A stretch of DNA of 64,000 nt from Stackebrandtia nassauensis DSM 44728 (GTDB lineage Bacteria; Actinomycetota; Actinomycetes; Mycobacteriales; Micromonosporaceae): assembly GCF_000024545.1 (NCBI RefSeq), contig NC_013947.1, positions 1,364,001 to 1,428,000 of the forward strand, written 5' to 3'. Below, piece after piece: positions 17,478 to 27,077 of this stretch (positions within the stretch are counted from its first letter, which is position 1; every line of letters begins with the position of its first letter). The position numbers and the translations under genes are program-made. The notes below the pieces were generated by a model. It made no database searches. It saw only the letters and a program-made list of their open reading frames with translations, and had not been told where the DNA came from.

Positions 17478-19262
17478 ATGGCGGCCATGGATCTGGCCGC
17501 GATCGGCGCTGTCGCCTGGCTGTCCGCCGCCCCGCGCCGTGTGACGTTGAGCGGGGCGGGCGACAGCGGCGTGGTGCGGCTGCGGGCGCACTCGGCGGCG
17601 GGCTTCGCGGCGCCGCTCGCGCTGGCCGACGTCGCGATCGAAGCCGAACCGCCGCGCGCCGCTGCCGCTGTGGGAGCTGCTGCCGAGCTCGGGACCAGCG
17701 GCGAGCATCGCGTGGTTGACGTGTCGGCTGAGCCGGACGGTATCCGAGTGACCGCCCGCGCCGACAGCGGCGCGGTCCGGCTCGTCGCGCGGCTCGGCGG
17801 CCAATCCGTCGCTGTCGCCGTCACGATCGGCGCCCGAACCGAGCCGCTCACCGACGCCGCCACCAGCTGGCGGCTGCGCACGGCACGAGCGACCGGCCAG
17901 CTCATCAGCGGCTCCCGAACGTTCGTCGCGGACGATGAGCCGCGCGGCCAAGGCCACGAACGGCCGAACCGCCAGCTGGGTCGCGAGGCTGACGCGCAGC
18001 CGCACGCCGACCTCGGGATCGGCTACGACTTCACCGCGTCGACCGCCACCCGCGCCGTCTACGCCGACCTCGCCGAGCCCGTGGCCGTCGTCGGCCAGCC
18101 GACGAGTTTCGCCGCGTGGGTCGACGCTGACGACAACGGGGCGCTGCCGAGCCTGGACTTCCGCGACGCCGAAGGCACCCGCATCGTGCTGCGCGGCGAG
18201 CGGCTGACGTGGCGCGGCGGCCGGTGGTGCCACATGCCCGTCCCGCCCGGGGTGGTGTTTCCCCTGGTCCTGCGCGGGTTCTATCTCGCCGAGACCCGAC
18301 CCGGGTGCCAGTATCGCGGCCGCATCGGTCTCGGCCGCATCACCGCCGAGGTCCCGCCCGAGGTCGACATCCCGGACGGTCCGGCCGACGGTCCGCTGTT
18401 CGGTTTTCCGTCGCCGAGTGACACCGGTGGGGCTGAAGTCGACAGTCCACTCTTCACCAATAGCGTCACCGACCGCGCCTGGCGGTTCGCCGTCCTGTCC
18501 GACACCCAGTTCGTCGCCGCCCGTCCCGACGACGGGCTCGTCGCCGCCGCTCGCGCCATGCTGCGCGACATCAAGACCCACCACCCCGACCTGGTGCTCG
18601 TCAACGGGGATTTCGTCGACGAAGGTTCGCCCGCCGATCTCGCGCTGGCCCGGCGCATCCTGGACGAGGAGCTGGCCGAGGGCCCGCCGTGGGTGTATCT
18701 GCCCGGGAACCACGAGATCGCCGGGGGTGACATCGCGACGTTCCGGGCCGAGTTCGGGGAGGTTCGCCGCGGGTTCGAGCATCGGGGCGTCCGATTCGTC
18801 ACGCTCGACACGTCCAGTCTGTTCATTGGGGACGAACAGCTGGGCTGGCTGCGCGACGAACTCGACCGGGCCGCCGCCGACGATCGGGTTCGGGCGGTGG
18901 TGGTCGCCGGGCACGTCCCGCCCCACGATCCGACCGGCCACCAGGCCAGCCAGCTGCTCGACCGCGCCGAGGCCGCCGCGCTCGAAGCCGCGCTGGCCGG
19001 GTTCGTCGCGGCGTCCGGCAAGGACTGCGCCTACGTGGCCGGGCACGCGGGCGTGTTCGCCGCCTGGCTGCGCGACGGGGTCGCCTACGTCGTCAACGGC
19101 AACTCCGGCAAGGACCCCGCCGCTCCACCCCGGCGAGGCGGGGTGCTGGGATGGAGTGAGTGCGGCGTCGATGTGGAGCGGCGGCCCCGCGACCGGGTAC
19201 GGCACGCGCCGGAATGGCTGGCCGTGCGGGTGCGGCGGCCGGGGGTCGCCGAGGTCACGTAG
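17478..19262 (+). CDS. Metallophosphoesterase with beta-rich N-terminal region
   Basis: 594 residues; start ATG 17478 or 17487 is uncertain. The C-terminal half is a calcineurin-like phosphoesterase: LSDTQF near 341 (Gln where DxH is usual), NGDFVDE near 376, PGNHE near 410, VAGHVPPHD near 476 and VAGHAG near 516. The first 300 residues are rich in short beta-strand-like segments. Related streptomycete proteins, as I recall them, are long secreted proteins with a phosphodiester glycosidase domain. Here no signal peptide and no such domain are present, so this may be a 5'-shortened copy. Substrate unknown. Confidence 0.75.
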   Translation: MAAMDLAAIGAVAWLSAAPRRVTLSGAGDSGVVRLRAHSAAGFAAPLALADVAIEAEPPRAAAAVGAAAELGTSGEHRVVDVSAEPDGIRVTARADSGAVRLVARLGGQSVAVAVTIGARTEPLTDAATSWRLRTARATGQLISGSRTFVADDEPRGQGHERPNRQLGREADAQPHADLGIGYDFTASTATRAVYADLAEPVAVVGQPTSFAAWVDADDNGALPSLDFRDAEGTRIVLRGERLTWRGGRWCHMPVPPGVVFPLVLRGFYLAETRPGCQYRGRIGLGRITAEVPPEVDIPDGPADGPLFGFPSPSDTGGAEVDSPLFTNSVTDRAWRFAVLSDTQFVAARPDDGLVAAARAMLRDIKTHHPDLVLVNGDFVDEGSPADLALARRILDEELAEGPPWVYLPGNHEIAGGDIATFRAEFGEVRRGFEHRGVRFVTLDTSSLFIGDEQLGWLRDELDRAAADDRVRAVVVAGHVPPHDPTGHQASQLLDRAEAAALEAALAGFVAASGKDCAYVAGHAGVFAAWLRDGVAYVVNGNSGKDPAAPPRRGGVLGWSECGVDVERRPRDRVRHAPEWLAVRVRRPGVAEVT

Positions 19263-19395
19263 GTCCCAGCGCCGATGGAATAGCGCGGCGGGCTAAGATG
19301 TTTCGTCGGCCGCAAGGGCCAAACCCATACACGATCCGGTACCGGTTCACGCTGCGCGTGCGCGGCGACCCGGCGACCGAGGACAAGAGGATGAC

Positions 19396-19623
19396 ATGAA
19401 ACCCGATATTCACCCGGCGTACGTGACCACCGAGGTCACCTGCTCCTGTGGCAACACCTTCACCACCCGCTCGACGGTGGAGGGCGGCAAGATCCACGCC
19501 GAGACCTGCAACGTCTGCCACCCGTTCTACACCGGTAAGCAGCGCATCCTCGACTCCGGCGGACGTGTCGCCCGCTTCCAGAAGAAGTACGCCAAGGCTC
19601 AGGCGGCCAAGAAGGACAAATAG
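19396..19623 (+). CDS. rpmE: 50S ribosomal protein L31, zinc-binding type
   Basis: 75 residues. Four cysteines in the pattern CSC...[12 protein letters not shown] mark the zinc-binding (C+) form of L31, a protein bridging the large and small subunits. The zinc-free paralogue, usually induced under zinc starvation, is not in the window. Start ATG 19396 follows AAGAGG. A hairpin follows before prfA. Confidence 0.96.
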   Translation: MKPDIHPAYVTTEVTCSCGNTFTTRSTVEGGKIHAETCNVCHPFYTGKQRILDSGGRVARFQKKYAKAQAAKKDK

Positions 19624-19631
19624 CTTCGCTC

Positions 19632-19675
19632 ACGGCGCCCAACCCACCTGTACGACAGGTCGGGGTGGGCGCCGT
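19632..19675 (+). terminator. Hairpin between rpmE and prfA
   Basis: ACGGCGCCCAACCCACCTGT and a near-perfect complement, with one bulged base and a mismatch, surround a 3-base loop. It may end rpmE transcripts partly while prfA is still read through or has its own promoter. Confidence 0.6.
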
Positions 19676-19729
19676 CTTCGTTGCCGGACCTCCACCATCC
19701 AACCTCCATCCGAAACGAGTCCGAACGAC

Positions 19730-20833
<1,104 letters not shown>

Positions 20834-20836
20834 GGT

Positions 20837-22366
20837 TCAGGTCAGCTGGCTGGACTGCCGGGCGCGTTTGGCCTTGGTGACCGCGACGTCGGCGATCGAG
20901 AGGTTCTGCGGATCGCGCTCGGGGTTGCGCTGAATGTCGAGTGTGGTCCAGCCGATGTTGACGCGCGGCTGGTAGCCGGGGACCAGGGACTCCCAGTCCT
21001 CGTCGTCCAGCGCGTTGGTGATGCGGCGGGAGATGTCGCCGGTCTGGTCGATCGGGGTGCCCTGCAGGACCAGCGCGAACTCGTCGGCACCGTAGCGGGC
21101 CACGAAGTCGCCGCGGCGCATCACCCGCATCAGGGCGCCCGCGGTGCGTTGCAGGATGGTGTCGCCCGACAGCCGGCCGTGGGTGGTGTTGACCTGCCGG
21201 AATCCGTCCAGGTCCAGCACGCCCAGCACCCCGGCCTGGCCGCTGGCGTTCTGGTCGTCCACGTACTCCTGCAGGTGGCGACGGTTGGGCAGGCCGGTGA
21301 GCGGGTCGGTCAGGGCCCGGTCGCCGTAGGAGGCGACGGTGCGGCGCAGGTCCTCGTGGTCGAGGCGGGTGGCGACCCCGTCGACGAACAGCCGCCGCAG
21401 TTGGTCGTCGATGCGGGCGTGGATGGCGAAGGCTTCCCGGTCGGCGCGCCAGGCGGCCTGGTAGTCGCCGTCGTTGACGTAGCTGAGCGCCTTGAGCCGG
21501 GCGGCCTCGGCCGCGCCCAGGACGGCGGCGGTCGAGGTGGCGCGGGTGAGGCGCTGCCGGGCCTTGTCGGTCTCGCCGGCGGCGATGTTGAGGCAGACGC
21601 GGCCGTAGTGGCGCAGGTCGGCCGACCAGGCGTCGTTGTAGCCGGCGGCCAGACAGCGGCGCGCCTCGATGGGGGTCTCGTGGCCGAGCGCGTTGAGCCG
21701 GGCGGCGGCGAAACCCAGCCACGGCAGGTCCATCGGGGCGATCCCGGGCAGGCCGTCGGGGCCCTGGGGGATATAGGTGGCGTTGGTCAGCAGGGTTCGC
21801 AGTACCCGCACGCAGCCGTCGGTGTCGCCGCGGTGGTCGAGCGAGAGTCCTTGCCGCACCGGCACTTCCAGGGTGGGCAGCTGCCAGTTCAGTTCGGCTT
21901 CGGCGGCCAGTTCCCGGGCCCGGGCGGCGGCCTGGGCGGCGTGTTCGTGGAAACCGATGTAGGAGTAGACGACGGCGAGGTTGTGCCAGGCGACGGCGGT
22001 GCTGCGGCTGGCGATGTCGACACTGGACAGGGCGCGGGTGCTGCGGACCAGATGGGTCACGCAGCGTTCGATGGAGCCGTCGGCGTGCGAGGTGTAGGCG
22101 GCCAGCGCGTGGAAGAAACCACTGGCGACGGTGTCGCCGTGACGGCGCACCGCGGCGTAAGCACGGTCCACTGTAGAGGTGTATTCTGTGGTCCGTTCAA
22201 GCGCGACGACAGCGGTGAGGCGCAGCAGCAGCGCCCAGACCCGCTCTTCGGCGTCGGAGGTGTCGGCGATGATCTCGTCGGCGGCATCGATGGCCTTGGC
22301 GGGGTCGCCGTCGACCATCAGTTGGCGAGCACGACGGAGCCGTTCGGTCGTGGCGTCGGTGGACAC
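20837..22366 (-). CDS. TPR-like plus GGDEF (diguanylate cyclase) protein
   Basis: 509 residues from GTG 22366 (GAGGTGAG upstream). The first 330 residues are helical repeats of TPR character (for example AVAWHNLAVVYSYIGFHEHAAQAAARARELA), with no membrane helix. The GGDEF domain starts at LTDPLTGLPNRRHL and carries LDLDGF (metal-binding Asp). The active loop reads RYGADEF at about 424-430, GADEF instead of GGDEF. An RRGD exactly five residues before it fits the c-di-GMP inhibitory I-site. It likely makes or senses c-di-GMP in the cytoplasm. Whether the Gly-to-Ala change permits activity cannot be decided. It sits inverted between prfA and prmC. Confidence 0.87.
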   Translation of the reverse strand: MSTDATTERLRRARQLMVDGDPAKAIDAADEIIADTSDAEERVWALLLRLTAVVALERTTEYTSTVDRAYAAVRRHGDTVASGFFHALAAYTSHADGSIERCVTHLVRSTRALSSVDIASRSTAVAWHNLAVVYSYIGFHEHAAQAAARARELAAEAELNWQLPTLEVPVRQGLSLDHRGDTDGCVRVLRTLLTNATYIPQGPDGLPGIAPMDLPWLGFAAARLNALGHETPIEARRCLAAGYNDAWSADLRHYGRVCLNIAAGETDKARQRLTRATSTAAVLGAAEAARLKALSYVNDGDYQAAWRADREAFAIHARIDDQLRRLFVDGVATRLDHEDLRRTVASYGDRALTDPLTGLPNRRHLQEYVDDQNASGQAGVLGVLDLDGFRQVNTTHGRLSGDTILQRTAGALMRVMRRGDFVARYGADEFALVLQGTPIDQTGDISRRITNALDDEDWESLVPGYQPRVNIGWTTLDIQRNPERDPQNLSIADVAVTKAKRARQSSQLT

Positions 22367-22518
22367 GCGCTCACCTCGCTGTTTTATGTTGTGGCCGTTT
22401 CTGGCAGTCTTGCTTGGCGGCACACCCGGTGTTGCGTTGGGGGCCACTTTAGTTAAAGCATGCCTTACGGGTGCATGTCCGTGCCAACCCGGTATGGCTA
22501 ATCGACGGGAGTGAATTC

Positions 22519-23394
22519 GTGGGAACCGGTTGGCGCGCACTGCTGGACGAGGCGACCCGACGGCTCACGGAGTCGGGAGTGGACTCTCCGCGGGTGGACG
22601 CGGAGTTCCTCGCCGCCCACGTCGCCGGTGTGTCCCGGGGTGGACTGTTCGCCGCCGCGGCTCCCACATCGGCGCAGGCCAAGAAGTTTCGCTCCCTGGT
22701 GGAGCGCCGAGCCGCCCGCGAGCCGTTGCAGCACGTCCTGGGCACCGCCCCGTTCCGGTACGCGGAACTGGCGGTGGGGCCGGGGGTGTTCGTGCCGCGG
22801 CCCGAGACCGAGCAGCTGGCCGAGTGGGCGCTGGCCCGGCTGGCCACCGTCGCGGCGCCGTTGGTGGTGGACCTGTGCGCCGGCTCCGGGGCCATCGGGC
22901 ACGCGATCGTCTCGGAGCGGCCCGACGCCGTGGTCGTCCTGGTCGAGAAGTACCCCGAGGCGGCGAACTGGTTGCGGCGCAATCTGGACGGTGTGGCCGC
23001 GCGGGTCGTCGAGGCCGACGCCGTATCGCCCGAGACCCTGTCCGACCTGGATGGACAATGCGACGCCGTTTTGTCCAATCCGCCCTATGTGCCCACTTCC
23101 ACGGCGGTGTCCCCTGAGGTCGCCGCCGACCCCGCCACCGCCGTGTTCGGCGGCTCGTGCGGCCTCGACGTGATCCGCCCGCTGATCCCACGGGCGGCGC
23201 GACTGTTGCGCCCCGGCGGCGTCGTCGCCATCGAACACGACGACTCCCACGGCGCGGTGGTGCCGGAACTGCTGACGGCCGCCGGGTTCGCCGACGCCAC
23301 CGACCACGACGACCTGACCGGACGGCCCCGCTTCGCGACCGCCACTTTGCCGCCACGGGGGTTAGCTAGGCTGGCGGGCTGTGAGGCTTTATGA
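22519..23394 (+). CDS. prmC: Release factor glutamine methyltransferase
   Basis: 291 residues from GTG 22519. PrmC methylates the Gln of the GGQ motif in RF1/RF2. The N-terminal helical domain is followed by the SAM-binding VVDLCAGSGAIGHAI and the catalytic NPPYVPTS. FGGSCGLDVIRPLI is also typical of the family. Its last 14 bases overlap the start of the next gene. Confidence 0.94.
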   Translation: MGTGWRALLDEATRRLTESGVDSPRVDAEFLAAHVAGVSRGGLFAAAAPTSAQAKKFRSLVERRAAREPLQHVLGTAPFRYAELAVGPGVFVPRPETEQLAEWALARLATVAAPLVVDLCAGSGAIGHAIVSERPDAVVVLVEKYPEAANWLRRNLDGVAARVVEADAVSPETLSDLDGQCDAVLSNPPYVPTSTAVSPEVAADPATAVFGGSCGLDVIRPLIPRAARLLRPGGVVAIEHDDSHGAVVPELLTAAGFADATDHDDLTGRPRFATATLPPRGLARLAGCEAL

Positions 23395-24034
23395 CTGCCG
23401 CAAGGCCAGCGAACGCGACTCCGCCATCAAGGCGGCGGTGTCGGCCGTGGAATCCGGGGACCTGGTCGTCATGCCGACCGACACCGTCTATGGCCTGGGC
23501 GCCGACGCCTTCAAGTCCTACGCCGTCGACGCGCTGCTGCGCACCAAGAAGCGCGGCCGCGACATGGTCCCGCCGGTCCTGGTCGGTTCCCGCAAGGCGC
23601 TGGACGGGCTGACGATCTCGGTGCCGTCGATGATCAAGGACCTGGTGGCCGCGTTCTGGCCCGGCCCGCTGACCGTCGTCATGCACTATTCGCCCACTCT
23701 GGCCTGGGACCTGGGTGACGACGACGGGACCGTGGCGGTGCGGATGCCGCTGCACCCGGTCGCGCTTGAGGTGCTGGCCGAGACCGGGCCGATGGCGGTG
23801 TCCTCGGCCAACAAGACCGGCCAGCCGCCCGCCGCCACCGCCACCGACGCCAAGGAACAGCTGGGATACGCGGTGCAGGTGTACCTGGAGGCCGGGCCCT
23901 CGCCCGACACGAAGCCCAGCACCATCGTGGACTGCACCGGCGACGTGCCCAAGGTGCTGCGGCAGGGAGCGCTGTCGCTGGAGCGGCTGCGTGAGGTCAA
24001 CGCCGACACCCTCGGCGTGGAGGACCGGGACTGA
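23381..24034 (+). CDS. tsaC: L-threonylcarbamoyladenylate synthase (YrdC/TsaC/Sua5)
   Basis: 217 residues from GTG 23381. The enzyme makes threonylcarbamoyl-AMP from Thr, bicarbonate and ATP for the t6A modification of ANN-decoding tRNAs. VVMPTDTVYGLGADAF, KKRGRDMVPPVLVGS, FWPGPLTVV and VSSANKTGQPPAATA are conserved. Length fits a single-domain enzyme. It overlaps prmC by 14 bases and the next gene by one base, forming a coupled trio. Confidence 0.94.
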   Translation: MRLYDCRKASERDSAIKAAVSAVESGDLVVMPTDTVYGLGADAFKSYAVDALLRTKKRGRDMVPPVLVGSRKALDGLTISVPSMIKDLVAAFWPGPLTVVMHYSPTLAWDLGDDDGTVAVRMPLHPVALEVLAETGPMAVSSANKTGQPPAATATDAKEQLGYAVQVYLEAGPSPDTKPSTIVDCTGDVPKVLRQGALSLERLREVNADTLGVEDRD

Positions 24035-24612
24035 TGCCGCCGTTCACCGTCCTGCACGTGTGCATGGGCAACATCTGCCGCTCGCCGATGGCCGAGCGGC
24101 TGCTGACGTTGCGGGTCAACCAGATCGCCGGGGACGAGGACCTGGTGTACAGCCATTCCTGCGGCATCGGACTGTGGCATGTCGGCGAGCGGATGAACCC
24201 GCCCGCCGCCCGGGAACTGCGGTCCCGGGGCGGCACCGACGCCGGGTTCAAGGCCCAGCACATCGCCCGTGACCTCGTCGAGGCGTCCGACGTGATCCTC
24301 ACCGCGACCGACGAGCAGTACGAGTACATCGCCGAGACCTTCCCCGACGCCCTGCCCCGCACCTTCCTGTTGCGGCACTTCGGGCGGCTCGCCGCCGGGA
24401 TCGACCCGAACGAGCTGCCGGTCAGCGACGGCTCGGCCGCAGCCGTGCACGCCAGGGGAGTGGCGCTGGTGGCCGCGGCCGACCGGCGCCGCGACAGCCA
24501 GGACGCCGAGAACCTGGACGACCCGTGGGGAGAGTCACCCGCGATCTTCCGCCGGATCGGCGACGAGATCGACGAGGCGCTGAAGCCGGTGGTCGCCGCC
24601 CTGCTGAGCTAG
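24034..24612 (+). CDS. Low-molecular-weight protein tyrosine phosphatase-like
   Basis: 192 residues. The N-terminus VLHVCMGNICRSPMAERLL contains the C(X)5R signature (Cys10, Arg16) of the LMW-PTP/arsenate-reductase fold. The candidate general acid is the Asp in LDDPWGESP. It is longer than the usual 150-160 residues, with an acidic mid-C-terminal extension. ATG 24034 overlaps the preceding TGA. Actinobacterial homologues in this position are common; the substrate is unknown. Confidence 0.88.
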   Translation: MPPFTVLHVCMGNICRSPMAERLLTLRVNQIAGDEDLVYSHSCGIGLWHVGERMNPPAARELRSRGGTDAGFKAQHIARDLVEASDVILTATDEQYEYIAETFPDALPRTFLLRHFGRLAAGIDPNELPVSDGSAAAVHARGVALVAAADRRRDSQDAENLDDPWGESPAIFRRIGDEIDEALKPVVAALLS

Positions 24613-24625
24613 CCACCCTGTCACC

Positions 24626-25066
24626 ATGGGCGGCGTGAAGAATTGGCGCTTGCATCAGCTGTGGCTGCCCCTGTACTGCTCCACGGCGCTGCTCGTGATC
24701 GCCACCGTCGTGGGCTGGCAGATTCAGGGCCTGGACGGCGCGGCCGGAGCGTTCGCGGGCGTCGGCGTGGTGATGGCCAGCTACTCGATGACGATGCTGG
24801 TGCTCGCCTGGGCGGACTCGGTGAAGACCAGCTGGGTGCTGCCGCTGGGCGTACTGACCTATATGGTCAAGTTCACCGTCATCGGCGTCGTGCTGGCCGG
24901 GGTGGCCGCGTCGGGGTGGAAGGGTTTGCCCGCGATGGGATTCGGTGTCATGGCGGGGATCGTCGTGTGGATAACCGCGCAGATCATCGCCCTCAACCGC
25001 TACAACCGGAAGTCCTCAGAAGATACGTCCGAAGCGGGGATCACAAGCGCCACGAAACAGGAGTAA
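24626..25066 (+). CDS. ATP synthase I-like membrane protein
   Basis: 146 residues with four predicted membrane helices and a Lys/Asn-rich tail. It lies at the place where actinobacterial atp operons carry atpI, the assembly helper for the c-ring. Recognition rests on position and helix pattern more than on motif. Start ATG 24626 gives MGGVKNWRLHQLWLP. Confidence 0.68.
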   Translation: MGGVKNWRLHQLWLPLYCSTALLVIATVVGWQIQGLDGAAGAFAGVGVVMASYSMTMLVLAWADSVKTSWVLPLGVLTYMVKFTVIGVVLAGVAASGWKGLPAMGFGVMAGIVVWITAQIIALNRYNRKSSEDTSEAGITSATKQE

Positions 25067-25165
25067 TGTGTGTCGCTGGACATGCGACCCCCCGGCCGCA
25101 CGGTGAACTCTGCCCAGGGGGCCGTCCGATGATCCCTGTCTTCTACTGATATCGTTCGCAGCGTC

Positions 25166-25396
25166 ATGGACGAAGATCAGCCACCCCGCCCTCCTGACGA
25201 CTCCGACAAGACCCCCTCCGGGGCCGACCAGGGCTGGACGGCGGTTGCTTACCTCATAACCGGAATTGTGTTCTGGGGTGGCGTCGGCTGGTTGATCGAC
25301 GGATGGCTCGACCTCGATGGCATCGCTATCGGGATCGGTTCAGTTGTCGGCGCTGCCTGCGGTGTTTATCTCATCGTCCGCAGGCTTGCTCCATAG
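25166..25396 (+). CDS. AtpZ/AtpI family small membrane protein
   Basis: 76 residues. An acidic, Pro-rich N-terminus is followed by two helices (AVAYLITGIVFWGGVGWLID and the region after IGIGSVVGAACGVYLIV). The GWLIDGWLDLDG loop is characteristic of the AtpZ/AtpI family, thought to form a Mg/Ca channel or assembly factor for the F-ATPase. It lies 16 bases before atpB. A second AtpI-like gene precedes it, so two assembly-type proteins are present. Confidence 0.8.
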   Translation: MDEDQPPRPPDDSDKTPSGADQGWTAVAYLITGIVFWGGVGWLIDGWLDLDGIAIGIGSVVGAACGVYLIVRRLAP

Positions 25397-25412
25397 TAGA
25401 GAGAGGGAACCG

Positions 25413-26210
25413 GTGCTCGGACAGGCCAAAGTGCTCGCGAGCGGAGACCTTCCGTTTCCGCCCACGGTGGACGATTTCTTCCTGCCCGATTTCGTCACAG
25501 GACGCACCGACACGTTCTGGGCCACCAAGATCACGTCGCTGGTGGTGCTGGCGGTCATCGCGGTCATCGCGTTCTACGTCCTGTCCTACCGCAAGCCCCA
25601 GCTGGTGCCGACCAAGAAGCAGTGGATCGCCGAATCCGCCTACGGGTTCATCCGCAACAACGTCGTCGGCAGCATGCTCGGCGAGAAGGACACCGTCCGC
25701 TTCGCGCCCTACATGGCGACGCTGTTCAGCTTCATCGCGGTGATGAACATCATGGGCATCATCCCGGGCATCCAGATGTCGCCCAGCTCCCACATCGCCT
25801 TCCCGACGATTCTCGCCGTGGTCAGCTACGTGATGTTCAACTACGTGGGCATCAAGAAGTTCGGCTTCGTCAAGTACATGAAGCACACCCTGATCCCACC
25901 GGCGCCGATCTTCGTGATGCCGCTGCTGATCCCGATCGAATTCTTCTCCAACCTGATCATCCGCCCGGTCACGCTGGCGCTGCGACTCTTCGCCAACCTG
26001 TTCGCCGGACACATCATCCTGCTGGTGTTCACCCTCGGTGGTTTCGCGATGATCAACGCCAACGGTCTGCTGTTCCCGGTGTCCATCGTGTCCTGGGCCA
26101 TGACCGTGGCGCTGACCTTCCTGGAGGCGTTCATCGCGATCCTCCAGGCCTACATGTTCGTGGTCTTGAGCACCAGCTACATCCAAGGCGCACTCGCCGA
26201 GGAACACTAA
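25413..26210 (+). CDS. atpB: ATP synthase F0 subunit a
   Basis: 265 residues from GTG 25413 (AGAGAGGGA upstream). Subunit a forms the proton half-channels beside the c-ring. The essential arginine lies in RPVTLALRLFANLFAGHIIL. Further conserved parts are MNIMGIIPG and LEAFIAILQAYMFVVL near the C-terminus. First of the atpBEFHAGD structural genes. Confidence 0.95.
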   Translation: MLGQAKVLASGDLPFPPTVDDFFLPDFVTGRTDTFWATKITSLVVLAVIAVIAFYVLSYRKPQLVPTKKQWIAESAYGFIRNNVVGSMLGEKDTVRFAPYMATLFSFIAVMNIMGIIPGIQMSPSSHIAFPTILAVVSYVMFNYVGIKKFGFVKYMKHTLIPPAPIFVMPLLIPIEFFSNLIIRPVTLALRLFANLFAGHIILLVFTLGGFAMINANGLLFPVSIVSWAMTVALTFLEAFIAILQAYMFVVLSTSYIQGALAEEH

Positions 26211-26279
26211 ACCGCCCACGGATACGTCAATCGTTCCGCGTGGAGGTCACGCGGGCACAACCAGGAGGAAAAACACACA

Positions 26280-26522
26280 ATGTTGATGGACATTGCCGCC
26301 ACCGAAATCGACCTGTCCGGCAGCCTCAGCGCCATCGGTTACGGTCTGGCCGCGATCGGCCCGGGCATCGGCGTGGGAATCATCTTCTCCGCCTACATCC
26401 AGGCCACCGCCCGTCAGCCCGAGTCGGCCAAGCTGACCCAGCCGTTCATGTGGATCGGCTTCGCCGTGGTCGAGGCGCTGGCGCTGCTGGGTATCGCCTT
26501 CGGTTACGCGTTCCAGCCCTAA
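26280..26522 (+). CDS. atpE: ATP synthase F0 subunit c
   Basis: 80 residues, two helices forming the rotor ring. The proton-binding carboxylate is Glu65 in GFAVVEALALLG, and the cytoplasmic loop is ARQPESA. GLAAIGPGIGVGI is the glycine-rich first helix. A strong ribosome site (CCAGGAGGAA) precedes ATG 26280, as expected for the most abundant subunit. Confidence 0.96.
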   Translation: MLMDIAATEIDLSGSLSAIGYGLAAIGPGIGVGIIFSAYIQATARQPESAKLTQPFMWIGFAVVEALALLGIAFGYAFQP

Positions 26523-26531
26523 GGCCTAGTC

Positions 26532-27077
26532 ATGAAGACAGCCACTCAAATTCTCGCCGAAAGCGACCACAACCCGATCGTGCCGATCTGGCAGGAGCTC
26601 GTGGTTGGGACCGTCGCCTTCGCGATCCTGTGCTTCGTGCTGATGAAGTTCGTCTTCCCGAAGATGGAGCAGACCTTCCGCGCGAGGGTCGACGCCATCG
26701 AAGGCGGCATCAAGCGCGCCGAGGAGACGCAGGCCAAGGCCAACGAGCTGCTGGAGCAGTACAAGCAGCAGCTGGCCGAAGCCCGCACCGAGGCCGCGAG
26801 CATCCGCGACGAGGCCCGGGCCGAAGCGATCGCCGCCAAAGAGGAGATCGTCACCGAGGCCCGCACCGAAGCCGAGCGCATCATCAACGCGGGCAAGGAG
26901 TCGCTGGCCGCCTCGCGGCAGCAGCTGCTCACCGAGCTCCGTGGTGAAGTGGGCGAAATCGCCGTCGAACTCGCCGGCCGCATCGTCGGTGAGTCGCTGG
27001 CCGACGAGGCCCGTCGCTCCGGAACCGTGGAACGGTTCCTGTCTGAACTGGACGCCGATTCGGCGGGAGCACGCTGA
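26532..27077 (+). CDS. atpF: ATP synthase F0 subunit b
   Basis: 181 residues. One membrane helix near 22-42 is followed by a long charged helix (for example EETQAKANELLEQYKQQLAE) that forms the peripheral stalk. Ends at a TGA overlapping the atpH start by one base (TGATG). Confidence 0.94.
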   Translation: MKTATQILAESDHNPIVPIWQELVVGTVAFAILCFVLMKFVFPKMEQTFRARVDAIEGGIKRAEETQAKANELLEQYKQQLAEARTEAASIRDEARAEAIAAKEEIVTEARTEAERIINAGKESLAASRQQLLTELRGEVGEIAVELAGRIVGESLADEARRSGTVERFLSELDADSAGAR

